Positions 35,758 through 44,108 of a stretch of DNA of 64,000 bases are shown one piece after another (the stretch's first letter is position 1; every line of letters begins with the position of its first letter). Below the pieces are notes generated by a model. It saw nothing but the letters and a program-made list of their open reading frames with translations, was not told the DNA's origin and searched no databases. The stretch is from JAFNAG01 sp963824985 (lineage in GTDB: Bacteria > Acidobacteriota > UBA6911). The position numbers and the translations under genes were made by a program. The stretch lies in contig CAWGRQ010000036.1 of the NCBI GenBank assembly GCA_963824985.1, positions 62,001 to 126,000 of the forward strand, read 5' to 3'.

Positions 35758-37068
35758 ATGGCTTCCACATCTCCTAAGCGTTTTACTCGAAGATGGATTT
35801 GGATTCTCCCGGTGCTATTACTCGGGCTGATCGTTGTGGTGGGCAATCCGTGGGTTCTGTCGACGGGCGCACAGGCTCCGGCGCAGAGCGGCAATCCCTC
35901 TCCGGAGAAGGCAGCGGCCCCGAAGGGCGCGGATGTGTACGCCGTGGCCAACGGCGACATCACGCGTATCATTATCATCACGGGCGAGCTGCAGGCCTCG
36001 AACTCGCGGGAAATCCTGGTCCCGGTAACCAGGGCCAGCTCCTCCAGCACGATCACCTTTTTGGCTCCTGAAGGAAAGGAAATCAAGAAGGGGCAACGTC
36101 TGATTGAGTTTGACGCCTCAAACTTGCTCAGCCAGATGGCCGAACAACAGCGAAGCGTGGAGGAGGGGGCGCTGAATATCGAGAAAAAGAAGAAAGATCT
36201 CGAAGCCTCCAGGAGCGACCTGCTCAATGGCGTGGCCCAGGCTGAAGGGAATTTAAAGATTGCCAAGCTGAACGCGGACATTCCCAAGGATCTCCAGCCG
36301 GCGAATACATACCTGAAGTATCAGACGGACTATGAGAAGGCCAAGCTGTCGCTCGACAAGGCAAAAGAGCAGCTGGCCAATTTTGAAGCCAGCTACGATT
36401 CGCAGCTCAAATTGACGGAGCTCTCCCGAGCTACGAATGCGATCGCTCTGAAACGGATGGAGAGCGACCTGGCGCTCCTGTCTATGGATGCGCCGCAGGA
36501 CGGTGTGGTCATTTACGGTGACAATTGGCAGGCCAACCGCAGGTATCAGGTTGGGGACATGGCTTTCCCTGGCATGCCGGTGATCATCCTGCCCGACCTC
36601 TCGAGCATGCAGGTCAACGGGTTTGTTTACGATACCGAGCTTCAATTCCTGGCGCCGGGCATGGCCTGCGAGATCCACCTCGACGCCGTGCCGGGCAAAT
36701 CGTGGCGGGGCAAGATTCAGTCCTTGACCAGCGTGGCTACGCGCAAGGGTTTTGCCACCACCCAGAAGGTGTTCAAGGCGGTCATTAAGGTCGATACGGT
36801 TGATCTGGAATCGATGAAGCCCGGCATGACCGCCCGGGCGGAGATCACTCTGTCGATGGCGACGGGAGTCGCGGCCGCTCCTCGTCCTTACTTCGGATTA
36901 GATGCCCAGGGTCGTTATTATGTATTGAAGGAAACGGGCCCCAAGACGCCTCCGGCGCTCACTTACGTCAAGACGGGTGTATTCGGTGACCATCTGGTCC
37001 AGATTCTTTCCGGAGTGGATGTCGGCGACCGGATTCTGCCCGTCCAGAAGATCTCGGAGATGAAGTGA
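35758..37068 (+). CDS. HlyD-like periplasmic adaptor 1
   Basis: A membrane-fusion protein of ABC/RND export systems, about 436 residues. One N-terminal membrane helix (WIWILPVLLLGLIVVVGNPWV), a beta-barrel/lipoyl half (EILVPVTRASSSSTITFLAPEGKEIKKGQRLIEFD), a long coiled coil (~120–220), then the return half with DAPQDGVVIYGDNW and the barrel region LDAVPGKSWRGKIQSL. ATG 35758 or GTG 35740 may be the start. Its stop overlaps the next gene (TGATG). First of three consecutive adaptors. Confidence 0.82.
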   Translation: MASTSPKRFTRRWIWILPVLLLGLIVVVGNPWVLSTGAQAPAQSGNPSPEKAAAPKGADVYAVANGDITRIIIITGELQASNSREILVPVTRASSSSTITFLAPEGKEIKKGQRLIEFDASNLLSQMAEQQRSVEEGALNIEKKKKDLEASRSDLLNGVAQAEGNLKIAKLNADIPKDLQPANTYLKYQTDYEKAKLSLDKAKEQLANFEASYDSQLKLTELSRATNAIALKRMESDLALLSMDAPQDGVVIYGDNWQANRRYQVGDMAFPGMPVIILPDLSSMQVNGFVYDTELQFLAPGMACEIHLDAVPGKSWRGKIQSLTSVATRKGFATTQKVFKAVIKVDTVDLESMKPGMTARAEITLSMATGVAAAPRPYFGLDAQGRYYVLKETGPKTPPALTYVKTGVFGDHLVQILSGVDVGDRILPVQKISEMK

Positions 37069-38300
37069 TGAAATACAAAAAACTTGCAACAGTGCTGGTT
37101 GTTGTGGTCATCGTGGCGGGGGCCGGCATCTGGTTTTATCGCTCCGCGGCCTCTTCGGCCCTGGTGATCGATAAGGATCTGATCCCGGTGCAGCGCGTCG
37201 ATTTTCCGCAGATCATCAGTTCCAGCGGGTTGCTGGAGGCCAGATCAACGGTCCCCGTCACCTGCCCGCAGATTGGGAATGAGCGGCGCTTCAAGCTGGT
37301 GCGCGTGGTGGATGAAGGAACCCAGGTTGCGGAAGGCGATTTTCTGATGGAGTTTGACGGCTCCGATTTCAGCAAGCGCCTCCGGTCCGCAGCCGATCAG
37401 TTCCAGCGCCAGCAGGAGCAGTATCAGCAGAGGCGTTCCAATTTTGACAACCAGGTGCGCGATAACAAACTCAACCTGGAGCAGGCCAAGGCCGATCTCG
37501 ACAAGCTCAGCAACAAGCTGAATCAGCAGGCCGAGCTCGAGAGCGCGCTCACCATCGCCATTACCAAGATCCAGCGCGATATGGCCCAGACCAAGGTGAA
37601 CATGCTCGAGCAAAAGGTCACGCTGCAGGATGAAAGCAGCCGCCTGGATATGCAAATTGCACGCTCCAATGAGTTCCACTACAAGAAGCAGATGGAGGAT
37701 CTTCTCGATACGATGGATTCTCTCATCGTCCGGGCACCGGTCGCCGGTGTCGTCATTTACCGGCGCGATTTCAATAACGAGCCGAAGCCGGTCGTCGGCG
37801 CCGACCTCAATCCGATGGACCCGGCGCTCGAGATTCCGGACCTTTCTTCCATGCGCGTAAAGGTGATGGTGGATGAAATCGACGCCGGCAAGGTGCGCGT
37901 GGGTCAGGAAGCACGGATTATCATACCGGCGCTTCAAGGGATGATGTTTGACGGCAAGATTATCGAGTTGAGCGCCATTCTCAAGCAGGCCACGTACGAT
38001 CGCGCCCAGAAAGTGGCTGAGGCGCGGGTTGAGTTGGATCCCGGGCAAGACCTGCATCTTCTGCGGCCCGGCATGAGCGCGAGTGTCCAACTGCGGGTCG
38101 GCATCATATCTCAGGCACTCGTCATTCCCCTCGCCAGCATCCAGGAACGCAATGGGCAATCCTTTGTGCAGGTGCTGCGGGCGGACAAAAAAGATTATGA
38201 GTGGCGTGCAATTGAACTCCAGACCAACGACGAGTTGACCGCGGTGGTGAAGTCGGGACTGGAAGCCAACGAAAAGATTCGTTCCAAACCTAAACTCTGA
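37068..38300 (+). CDS. HlyD-like periplasmic adaptor 2
   Basis: 410 residues with an N-terminal anchor (LATVLVVVVIVAGAGIWFY), lipoyl half-motif (VVDEGTQVAEGDFLMEFDGSDFSKRL), a ~130-residue coiled coil rich in Gln and Lys, then APVAGVVIYRRDF and a barrel domain with DEIDAGKVRVGQEARIIIPALQG. It uses a TGATG stop–start overlap with adaptor 1. Paralogous to its neighbours but divergent, so the three may form a mixed hexamer or serve different steps. Confidence 0.84.
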   Translation: MKYKKLATVLVVVVIVAGAGIWFYRSAASSALVIDKDLIPVQRVDFPQIISSSGLLEARSTVPVTCPQIGNERRFKLVRVVDEGTQVAEGDFLMEFDGSDFSKRLRSAADQFQRQQEQYQQRRSNFDNQVRDNKLNLEQAKADLDKLSNKLNQQAELESALTIAITKIQRDMAQTKVNMLEQKVTLQDESSRLDMQIARSNEFHYKKQMEDLLDTMDSLIVRAPVAGVVIYRRDFNNEPKPVVGADLNPMDPALEIPDLSSMRVKVMVDEIDAGKVRVGQEARIIIPALQGMMFDGKIIELSAILKQATYDRAQKVAEARVELDPGQDLHLLRPGMSASVQLRVGIISQALVIPLASIQERNGQSFVQVLRADKKDYEWRAIELQTNDELTAVVKSGLEANEKIRSKPKL

Positions 38301-38308
38301 GGCTGGCC

Positions 38309-39784
38309 ATGGTATATCACGAGCGAGAATTCGGAAAAAAGAAATCAGGGTGGGTGCGTTTTGCTCTGCGAGGCGTGGGCATCCTCATTCTGGTTGCGGC
38401 GGTTGCCGCCGTGGCGATGTATCGCAACCAGATCATGACGCGGGTGAGCAAGGTGCTCGCTGCCGGAGACGAAGAACCGGTTCCGGTCTTGAGTCTGGAG
38501 CGCGGGCCCCTGACCCTGGAAGTGCAGGCTAATGGAGAAATCGTGGGTCTGGAGACGGTCCCGGTACCTACGCCCAACACCAGCGCCGGATCTCTCAAGC
38601 TGGCCTGGCTGATTCCTGAGGGGACGATGGTGCAGGCGGGGGACAGCGTCGTCAAATTCGACAGCACCGACACGCTGCTTCAGCTTGAGCAGCAGAACAA
38701 TACGCTGACTTCGAACGGCGAGAACACCAAGATTACTACCGGCAACCAGCAACTCAACGATAAATCGATGACCATCGATCGCACCCAGGCGGAGATGGAC
38801 TATGAATATTCGATGACGGTCCTGCCCGAAGATGAAACCATCTTTTCGAAGTGGGACATCATCGAGGCCAAGATCAACGCCGGTTTCGCCAAGTCAAGAA
38901 TCGACAATCTCGCCGCCAAGGCCAAAGTGACCAAGAGGGTCAACAAGTCCCAGCTGCAGGTTCAGGCGATCGAACGCAATCGGGCGCAGGGGGAGGTCGG
39001 GCGCATTCAGCAGACGCTGGCTTCCATGGAATTGCGCTCTCCGGCGGGCGGCCTGCTCTTGTACCGCAGGGATCGCAGGAAAGACCCTCAGATCGGAGAC
39101 AACTGCCAGGCAGGGCAGGTGCTGGTGGAAGTCGTGGACCTGAATGCCTTGCAGGCCCGGATTTATGTGCTGGAAAAGGAGGCGGGGAATCTGGACAAGG
39201 GCAAACCGGTGACGATCCAGTTGGATGCCCTGCCGGACAAGCAATTTCACGGTGAAGTGCGCTCCGTATCCTCGGTGGCCGCGGCGCTGGAGCGTAATTC
39301 GCCCCTTAAATATTTCACCTGCGATGTCACCATCCGGGATGCCGGAGAATACCTGAGATACATTAAGCCCGGCATGGCTTTGCTGGCCCGCGTGATTCTT
39401 GAAAAGTACGATTCGTGCTTCGTGGTTCCGGCCAGCGCGCTCACCGAGAAGGGGAACGACATTCTGGTGTATATCAAGCAGGGGGATACCTTCGTTCCCA
39501 GAACCGTCCAGATCGGCATGGGCAAGCATGGCCAGGCGACCATTCTGAGCGGTGTCAATGACAAGGAACTGATCGCGCTCCGGAATCCGTTCGAGACCCG
39601 CAAACTGAAGCTGCCTGATTTCAGCAAGGCTCCCGCGGGCAATCAACAGCGTGGCCGTGGCGGCCCTGGTGGCGACATGATGCGCATGATGCAGGATAGT
39701 GGCGGCGGGCGTGGCGGTGGCGGTGCTGGCGGTGGCTACGGCGGCGGCATGGGCGGTGGCGGTGGCAGAGGCGGCGGCCGGTAG
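38309..39784 (+). CDS. HlyD-like periplasmic adaptor 3 with Gly-rich tail
   Basis: 491 residues. Membrane anchor (GVGILILVAAVAAVAMY), lipoyl half-motif (LIPEGTMVQAGDSVVKFDSTDTLL), coiled coil (~125–240), RSPAGGLLLYRRDR, and barrel LDALPDKQFHGEVRSVSSVAA. The last ~45 residues are almost only Gly, Arg and Met (QQRGRGGPGGDMMRMMQD, then GGG runs), which is unusual for this family and also seen in the neighbouring unknown protein and the amidohydrolases. Nine bp separate it from adaptor 2. Confidence 0.83.
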   Translation: MVYHEREFGKKKSGWVRFALRGVGILILVAAVAAVAMYRNQIMTRVSKVLAAGDEEPVPVLSLERGPLTLEVQANGEIVGLETVPVPTPNTSAGSLKLAWLIPEGTMVQAGDSVVKFDSTDTLLQLEQQNNTLTSNGENTKITTGNQQLNDKSMTIDRTQAEMDYEYSMTVLPEDETIFSKWDIIEAKINAGFAKSRIDNLAAKAKVTKRVNKSQLQVQAIERNRAQGEVGRIQQTLASMELRSPAGGLLLYRRDRRKDPQIGDNCQAGQVLVEVVDLNALQARIYVLEKEAGNLDKGKPVTIQLDALPDKQFHGEVRSVSSVAAALERNSPLKYFTCDVTIRDAGEYLRYIKPGMALLARVILEKYDSCFVVPASALTEKGNDILVYIKQGDTFVPRTVQIGMGKHGQATILSGVNDKELIALRNPFETRKLKLPDFSKAPAGNQQRGRGGPGGDMMRMMQDSGGGRGGGGAGGGYGGGMGGGGGRGGGR

Positions 39785-39820
39785 AGTTCACATGTAGGAT
39801 GAAAGAAGGACTCACAGAAT

Positions 39821-41059
39821 ATGTTTACCTTGGAAAGTATCAAAGTCGCTCTGAGTAACCTGGCCCGGCGCAAGCTGCGCTCCTTTCTGACCATGCTGGG
39901 TATGATCTTCGGCGTCAGCGCGGTGATCGCCATGTTGTCGATCGGCGCCGGCGCCGAAAGCGAAAGCCTGCGCACGATTGAAAGTTTCGGCATCCGCAAC
40001 ATCATCATCTCCGCCAAGGAGTTCAAGCAGGAGGAGCTGAAGCAGATCCGGGTCGATTCACTCGGCCTTCATTTGCGCGATGTCGAGGCCATTGAGGCGG
40101 TTGTGCGTCCGCGGCCGCTGGTTACGGCCAAACGGGTGGTCAAGACCTGGCAGGTGGCATCGGAGAAGGGTCGCAGCGACAGCCGGGTTTTGGGTGTCAG
40201 CAGCACCTATCCTGAAATCACCAACCTGAACCTGCTGCAGGGCTCCTTTTTCCTCCCCTTCGATGATGAAGCGGAAAACCAGGTGTGCGTGCTCGGCATC
40301 ACTGCGAAGCAGAAGCTCTTCGGCTTCGGTGACGCCGTCGGACAGAGGGTCAAGATCAACGATCAATGGCTCAAGGTTGTCGGCGTGCTTACCGATGCTA
40401 CGGTTGGGAAAACGGATACGTTTGAAGGGGTGAAGATCCAGAATCCCAACAATGATATTTACATTCCCATCAAGACTTCAATCAAGAAGTTCGACGTCGA
40501 CGCTCTCGAGAACCAGCTGACCGAGGTCATCATTCAGGTGCCCGAAGGAGCGGACCTTAAAGAGCAGTCGGCATCGATCAGCAGCCTTATGTCCACCATG
40601 CATCGTTACGTGGATGATTACTCTCTCCTGGTTCCCGAGAAACTTCTCGAGCAGAGCCAGAAGACCCAGGCGATTTTCAATATCGTTATGGGGGCCATCG
40701 CCAGCATCTCCCTGCTGGTCGGCGGCATCGGAATCATGAACATCATGCTGGCCTCGGTTCTCGAACGCACCAGCGAGATCGGGCTGCGGCGCGCTATCGG
40801 GGCCCGCAAGCTCGATATTCGCATGCAGTTCATCGCCGAGGCGGTTGCCCTCAGCCTGGCCGGCGGCCTGATCGGCATCGGACTCGGATGGGGGACGTCG
40901 CGGCTGGTAGCCGCCTTTTCCGGCTGGACGACCATTATTACGGCGGCCTCAATCGGCCTTTCCTTCGGAGTGAGCTCGTTCGTAGGATTGGTTTTCGGAA
41001 TCTACCCTGCGGTGCAGGCATCCAACCTCGATCCGATCGAGTGCCTGCGTTACGAATAG
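39821..41059 (+). CDS. MacB-like ABC transporter permease (FtsX fold)
   Basis: 412 residues. N-terminal helix after IKVALSNLARRKLRSFLTMLGMIFGVSAVIAML, a large periplasmic MacB_PCD domain (~45–280), and three C-terminal helices (FNIVMGAIASISLLVGGIGIMNIMLASVLERTSEIGLRRAIGARKLDIRMQF, then LSLAGGLIGIGLGW and FGVSSFVGLVFGIYPAVQASNLDPIECLRYE). The conserved cytoplasmic loop TSEIGLRRAIGA would contact an ATPase, but no MacB-type ATPase gene is in this operon; it must be supplied elsewhere. Likely exports peptide, lipoprotein or antibiotic through the adaptors. Confidence 0.93.
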   Translation: MFTLESIKVALSNLARRKLRSFLTMLGMIFGVSAVIAMLSIGAGAESESLRTIESFGIRNIIISAKEFKQEELKQIRVDSLGLHLRDVEAIEAVVRPRPLVTAKRVVKTWQVASEKGRSDSRVLGVSSTYPEITNLNLLQGSFFLPFDDEAENQVCVLGITAKQKLFGFGDAVGQRVKINDQWLKVVGVLTDATVGKTDTFEGVKIQNPNNDIYIPIKTSIKKFDVDALENQLTEVIIQVPEGADLKEQSASISSLMSTMHRYVDDYSLLVPEKLLEQSQKTQAIFNIVMGAIASISLLVGGIGIMNIMLASVLERTSEIGLRRAIGARKLDIRMQFIAEAVALSLAGGLIGIGLGWGTSRLVAAFSGWTTIITAASIGLSFGVSSFVGLVFGIYPAVQASNLDPIECLRYE

Positions 41060-41085
41060 AAGGGTTGTGGAGCGCGGGAATTACC

Positions 41086-41132
41086 AAACCGCTTGGAGGC
41101 ATGACTGCCATGCCTCCAAGCGGTTTCTTTTT
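41086..41132 (+). terminator. Rho-independent terminator of the adaptor–permease operon
   Basis: A perfect 17–18-bp stem (AAACCGCTTGGAGGCATG paired with its reverse complement, loop ACTGC region) followed by CTTTTT. It lies 27 bp after the permease stop. Confidence 0.93.
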
Positions 41133-41236
41133 GCAGGCAGCTTCTCATGCTCATGGGGCGCAGCCGGTGACTCATGAAAGCCCTTTGCTATTCCATCGTT
41201 TACTGTCGCCCGGGGCTCTTGCGTCTTTTGTCGTAA

Positions 41237-41298
41237 CCGGGGGCAGCGCCGCTTTGCCGCTCGCCCCCGGCTACTCTCTTAGCGTCCCTCCGGGACGC
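41237..41298. repeat. Pair of GC-rich hairpins (REP-like)
   Basis: CCGGGGGC…GCCCCCGG (41237–41270) followed after 11 bp by GCGTCCC-TCC-GGGACGC (41282–41298). Such hairpin pairs sit between genes and may be dispersed REP-type repeats; only this copy is visible here. Confidence 0.5.
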
Positions 41299-41367
41299 CC
41301 GTGTTTCGAGACAGTCTCGGCAGCCGGGACCTGATGTCCGGACCTGAGCCTGTTTTCAAGGCAGCAG

Positions 41368-42668
41368 CTACTTGCGGTCCATGTACTTTTTGTACAGAAG
41401 TGTGTGTTTGGTATCGAGGCTGACCTCATTGCCGGCAATCATCAGGTTTTTTACCTGGGTTCTGATTTCGAGAAGATCCCCGTCCGTGATTACCAGATCT
41501 GCGATCTTTCCCGCTTCGATCGTCCCGATCCTGTCTGACACCCCGAGCAACTCGGCCGGATACAATGTAACGGCCTTCAGAGCTTCCTCGTGGGATAGCC
41601 CATAGGCCTGTGCAAAGCCCGCTTCATAGGGGAGGTTGCGCACGTCGGAGGCACTTGGAGATGTAAGTGCAAACTTCACTCCGGCCGCCGCCAGCGCTTT
41701 GGGCAGGGTAAATCTGGAGTCATACGGGTCATCCTGGCGGCCCGGAAGCGCAACGATTGAATCCAGAATGACGGCGACATTCTCCTTCTTCAGCAGATCC
41801 GCCACTTTGTCGGCCTCGCGTCCGCCCTGAATGACAAACTTGAGTTTCTCCTTCTTGGCAAATTCGACCGCGCTGCGTATATCTCGGGCGGTCTGCGCCT
41901 GGAGGAAAACGATCATCTGTCCCTGGACTACGGGTACAAGAGCATCGAGCTGGCGATCGCGCTCGGTTGCCGTATTGGCTGTACGCGCTTTGGCATAATG
42001 CCGGGCTTTTTCAAGAAGCTCCGTAATCTCTGCCATTTGCTGCTGCTGGCTGCGCGCGGCATCCCCTGGCTGAGCTGCCGGGGCTTGTCCGCCGCCGCGT
42101 CCGCCTCTGCCCCCGCCGGCGCTCGGCAGCTGCATGACCATGCCGGCCGATTTGAGTACGGCCATTTCATCGGCCGTCCAACCGTCAAGATGAATCAGGG
42201 TTGCCTGTCCGGCAATTATTCCGCCTGAAGGGGCGCTGACGGCGGAAGTGATGCCGTTTACGCGGCCGATCGGGATGTGTTCGCTGGAGGGAAGGATGGC
42301 GCTGAATGCCAGCAACTGCGGTTTGAAAGCACCCAGGTCGCGTCGTGTCCGCCATGACATCCACCGATCCGATCTCGGTCAGGCCGATATTTCCCCAGGC
42401 GTTAACCATGCCGGGGTAAACCTCGAGCCCTGTCCGCCTTGATGATCTTGGCTCCCGAAGGCACTTTCACTGTCTTGCCGATCTGGGTGATTTTGCCGTC
42501 AACCACAACAATGGATGCCCGGTCCAGGGTTCCTGCCGCCGCGAGGGTGTAGACCTTGGCGTTCTGGATGACATAGGTCCGGCTGTCTGCGGCTGAAAGC
42601 GATAGTGCTGCGGCAAGCAGTCCCAGGCAGGCGAAAATCAAAATGAATTGTCTGTATGAATGAGCCAT
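41368..42668 (-). CDS. Secreted amidohydrolase, frameshifted twice
   Basis: About 432 residues after repair: signal peptide (FILIFACLGLLAAALSLSA), metal-dependent-hydrolase start (YVIQNAKVYTLAAAGTLDRA, VDGKITQIGKTVKVPSG), then VYPGMVNAWGNIGLTEIGSV, a Gly/Arg loop GGGRGGRGGG, FAQAYGLSHEEALKAVTLYP, AELLGVSDRIGTIEAGKIADLVI. Two one-base insertions (42431 and about 42340) break it; 1301 minus 2 bases is 433 codons. The classic HxH motif (position of YPGMVNAWG) is replaced, so it may be a non-catalytic or altered partner of the two upstream paralogues, with which it forms an operon (11-bp gap). Confidence 0.75.
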
Positions 42669-42679
42669 GGTTTCTCCCT

Positions 42680-44065
42680 TTATTCGATGGGTTGCGGAAC
42701 TTTGTCGTTGGAGATGCCCGGGCCCGCCCCGCGGCCGGAGCGTCCCTGCGGCGCATTCTTGCGATCCAGAGTCTCGAGATTTTTGCGCTCCTCTTCCATG
42801 CGCTTGCGCATACCAAGGTCCTGCTGGATATCGAAATAGATCTCGCCGTCCACAAACGTCTTCTGGGCAACGGCATAAATGCTCAACGGGTGATGATTCC
42901 AGATTACCAGGTCGGCATCCTTACCGACATCGATGGATCCCACGCGGCCGTCAATCTTGAGTTCCTTGGCGGGATTTATGGTGATCAAAGCCAGAGCCTC
43001 CTGCTCGTTGAGTCCGCCGTATTTCATGGCCCGAGCGGCTTCCTGGTTCAGGTGACGCGCCCGTTCGGCGCTGTCAGAATTGAGGGCAGCAAGGACCCCC
43101 TTGCGGGTCATGATCGCGGCATTGTAGGGTATGGCATCCCAGGCTTCGGCCTTGTAGGCCCAGGAGTCCGCGAAGGTGGACCCGACGGCTCCGTGGGCAG
43201 CCATTTCTTTGGCGATCTTGTAGCCTTCGAGGGCATGCTCGAAAGAATTGACTTTGAAGCCGAATTCATCCGCCAGACGGATCATCATCAGCATTTCATC
43301 GGCCCGGTAGCCGTGCACGTAGGCCAGGCGCTCGCCACGCAGAACCTCTGCCAGCGGTTCAAGCTTCAGGTCCCGGCCGGGAGGAATTGCGGTCTTGTCG
43401 CCGGCCGCGGCGCGCGTCTTGTATTCATCTGCGCGGCGCCTGTATTCGCGGGCTTCAATGAAGGCGGTGCGAATGACATCTTCCGTCCCCATCCGGCTGG
43501 CCGGGTACCTGCCGGTCGTGCCTCCGCGTTTGACATTTTCACCGAGTGCGAACTTGAGGCCGGGTTTGGCGCCCTGGAAGAGAAGCCCCTTGGCGTCCTT
43601 GCCCCAGCGCAGCTTGATCGTGGCGCTGGTCCCCCCGATCGGGTTGGCACTGCCGTGCAAGGTGAGCGTACAGGTGACCCCCCCCGCCAACTCACGGTAA
43701 ATGTTGATATCAGTCGGATCCAGGACATCCTCGATCGCCGTCATCGAGGTGACTGCCAGGGAACCTTCGTTAACACCACCCGAAATAGCGATGTGGGAAT
43801 GCGGGTCGATAATCCCCGGGGAAACAAACTGGCCGGTGGCATCGATAACGGTGGCGCCAGCGGGTACGGCCACAGATGGTCCGACCTCGGCGATCTTCCC
43901 GTTACGGATCACGATCGATCCTTTGGGGATATTGCCGTGCGTGACGGTAAAAATGGTCGCGTCCTTGATGACCACCACGCCGGAGGCGCCTGCCTGCTCT
44001 TCGGAGGCCGGCGCCCATGCGATGCATGTCGCCAGCAGGACGGTCAGAAACAAGATTTTTTTCAT
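42680..44065 (-). CDS. Secreted amidohydrolase (imidazolonepropionase/urease-alpha-like fold)
   Basis: About 461 residues. Signal peptide (KKILFLTVLLATCIAWAPAS), VVVIKDATIFTVTHGNIPKGSIV, the metal motif FVSPGIIDPHSHIAISGGVNEG (HSH), HGYRADEMLMMIRLADEFGFKVNSFEHALEGYK, NSDSAERARHLNQEAARAM and LKIDGRVGSIDVGKDADLVIWN. ATG 44065 has AGGAG 5 bases upstream. The substrate is unknown; exported amidohydrolases of this type are abundant in Acidobacteriota and are thought to trim peptides or cyclic amides. Middle gene of a three-gene operon. Confidence 0.87.
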   Translation of the reverse strand: MKKILFLTVLLATCIAWAPASEEQAGASGVVVIKDATIFTVTHGNIPKGSIVIRNGKIAEVGPSVAVPAGATVIDATGQFVSPGIIDPHSHIAISGGVNEGSLAVTSMTAIEDVLDPTDINIYRELAGGVTCTLTLHGSANPIGGTSATIKLRWGKDAKGLLFQGAKPGLKFALGENVKRGGTTGRYPASRMGTEDVIRTAFIEAREYRRRADEYKTRAAAGDKTAIPPGRDLKLEPLAEVLRGERLAYVHGYRADEMLMMIRLADEFGFKVNSFEHALEGYKIAKEMAAHGAVGSTFADSWAYKAEAWDAIPYNAAIMTRKGVLAALNSDSAERARHLNQEAARAMKYGGLNEQEALALITINPAKELKIDGRVGSIDVGKDADLVIWNHHPLSIYAVAQKTFVDGEIYFDIQQDLGMRKRMEEERKNLETLDRKNAPQGRSGRGAGPGISNDKVPQPIE

Positions 44066-44108
44066 GTCTGCTCCTAAATGTCTTGGCATAGGTTTCCTCC
44101 CTCAGGCC

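Noticed and set aside
42656..44077. A 473-codon plus-strand open frame
   Set aside because: Antisense shadow of the amidohydrolase at 42680–44065.
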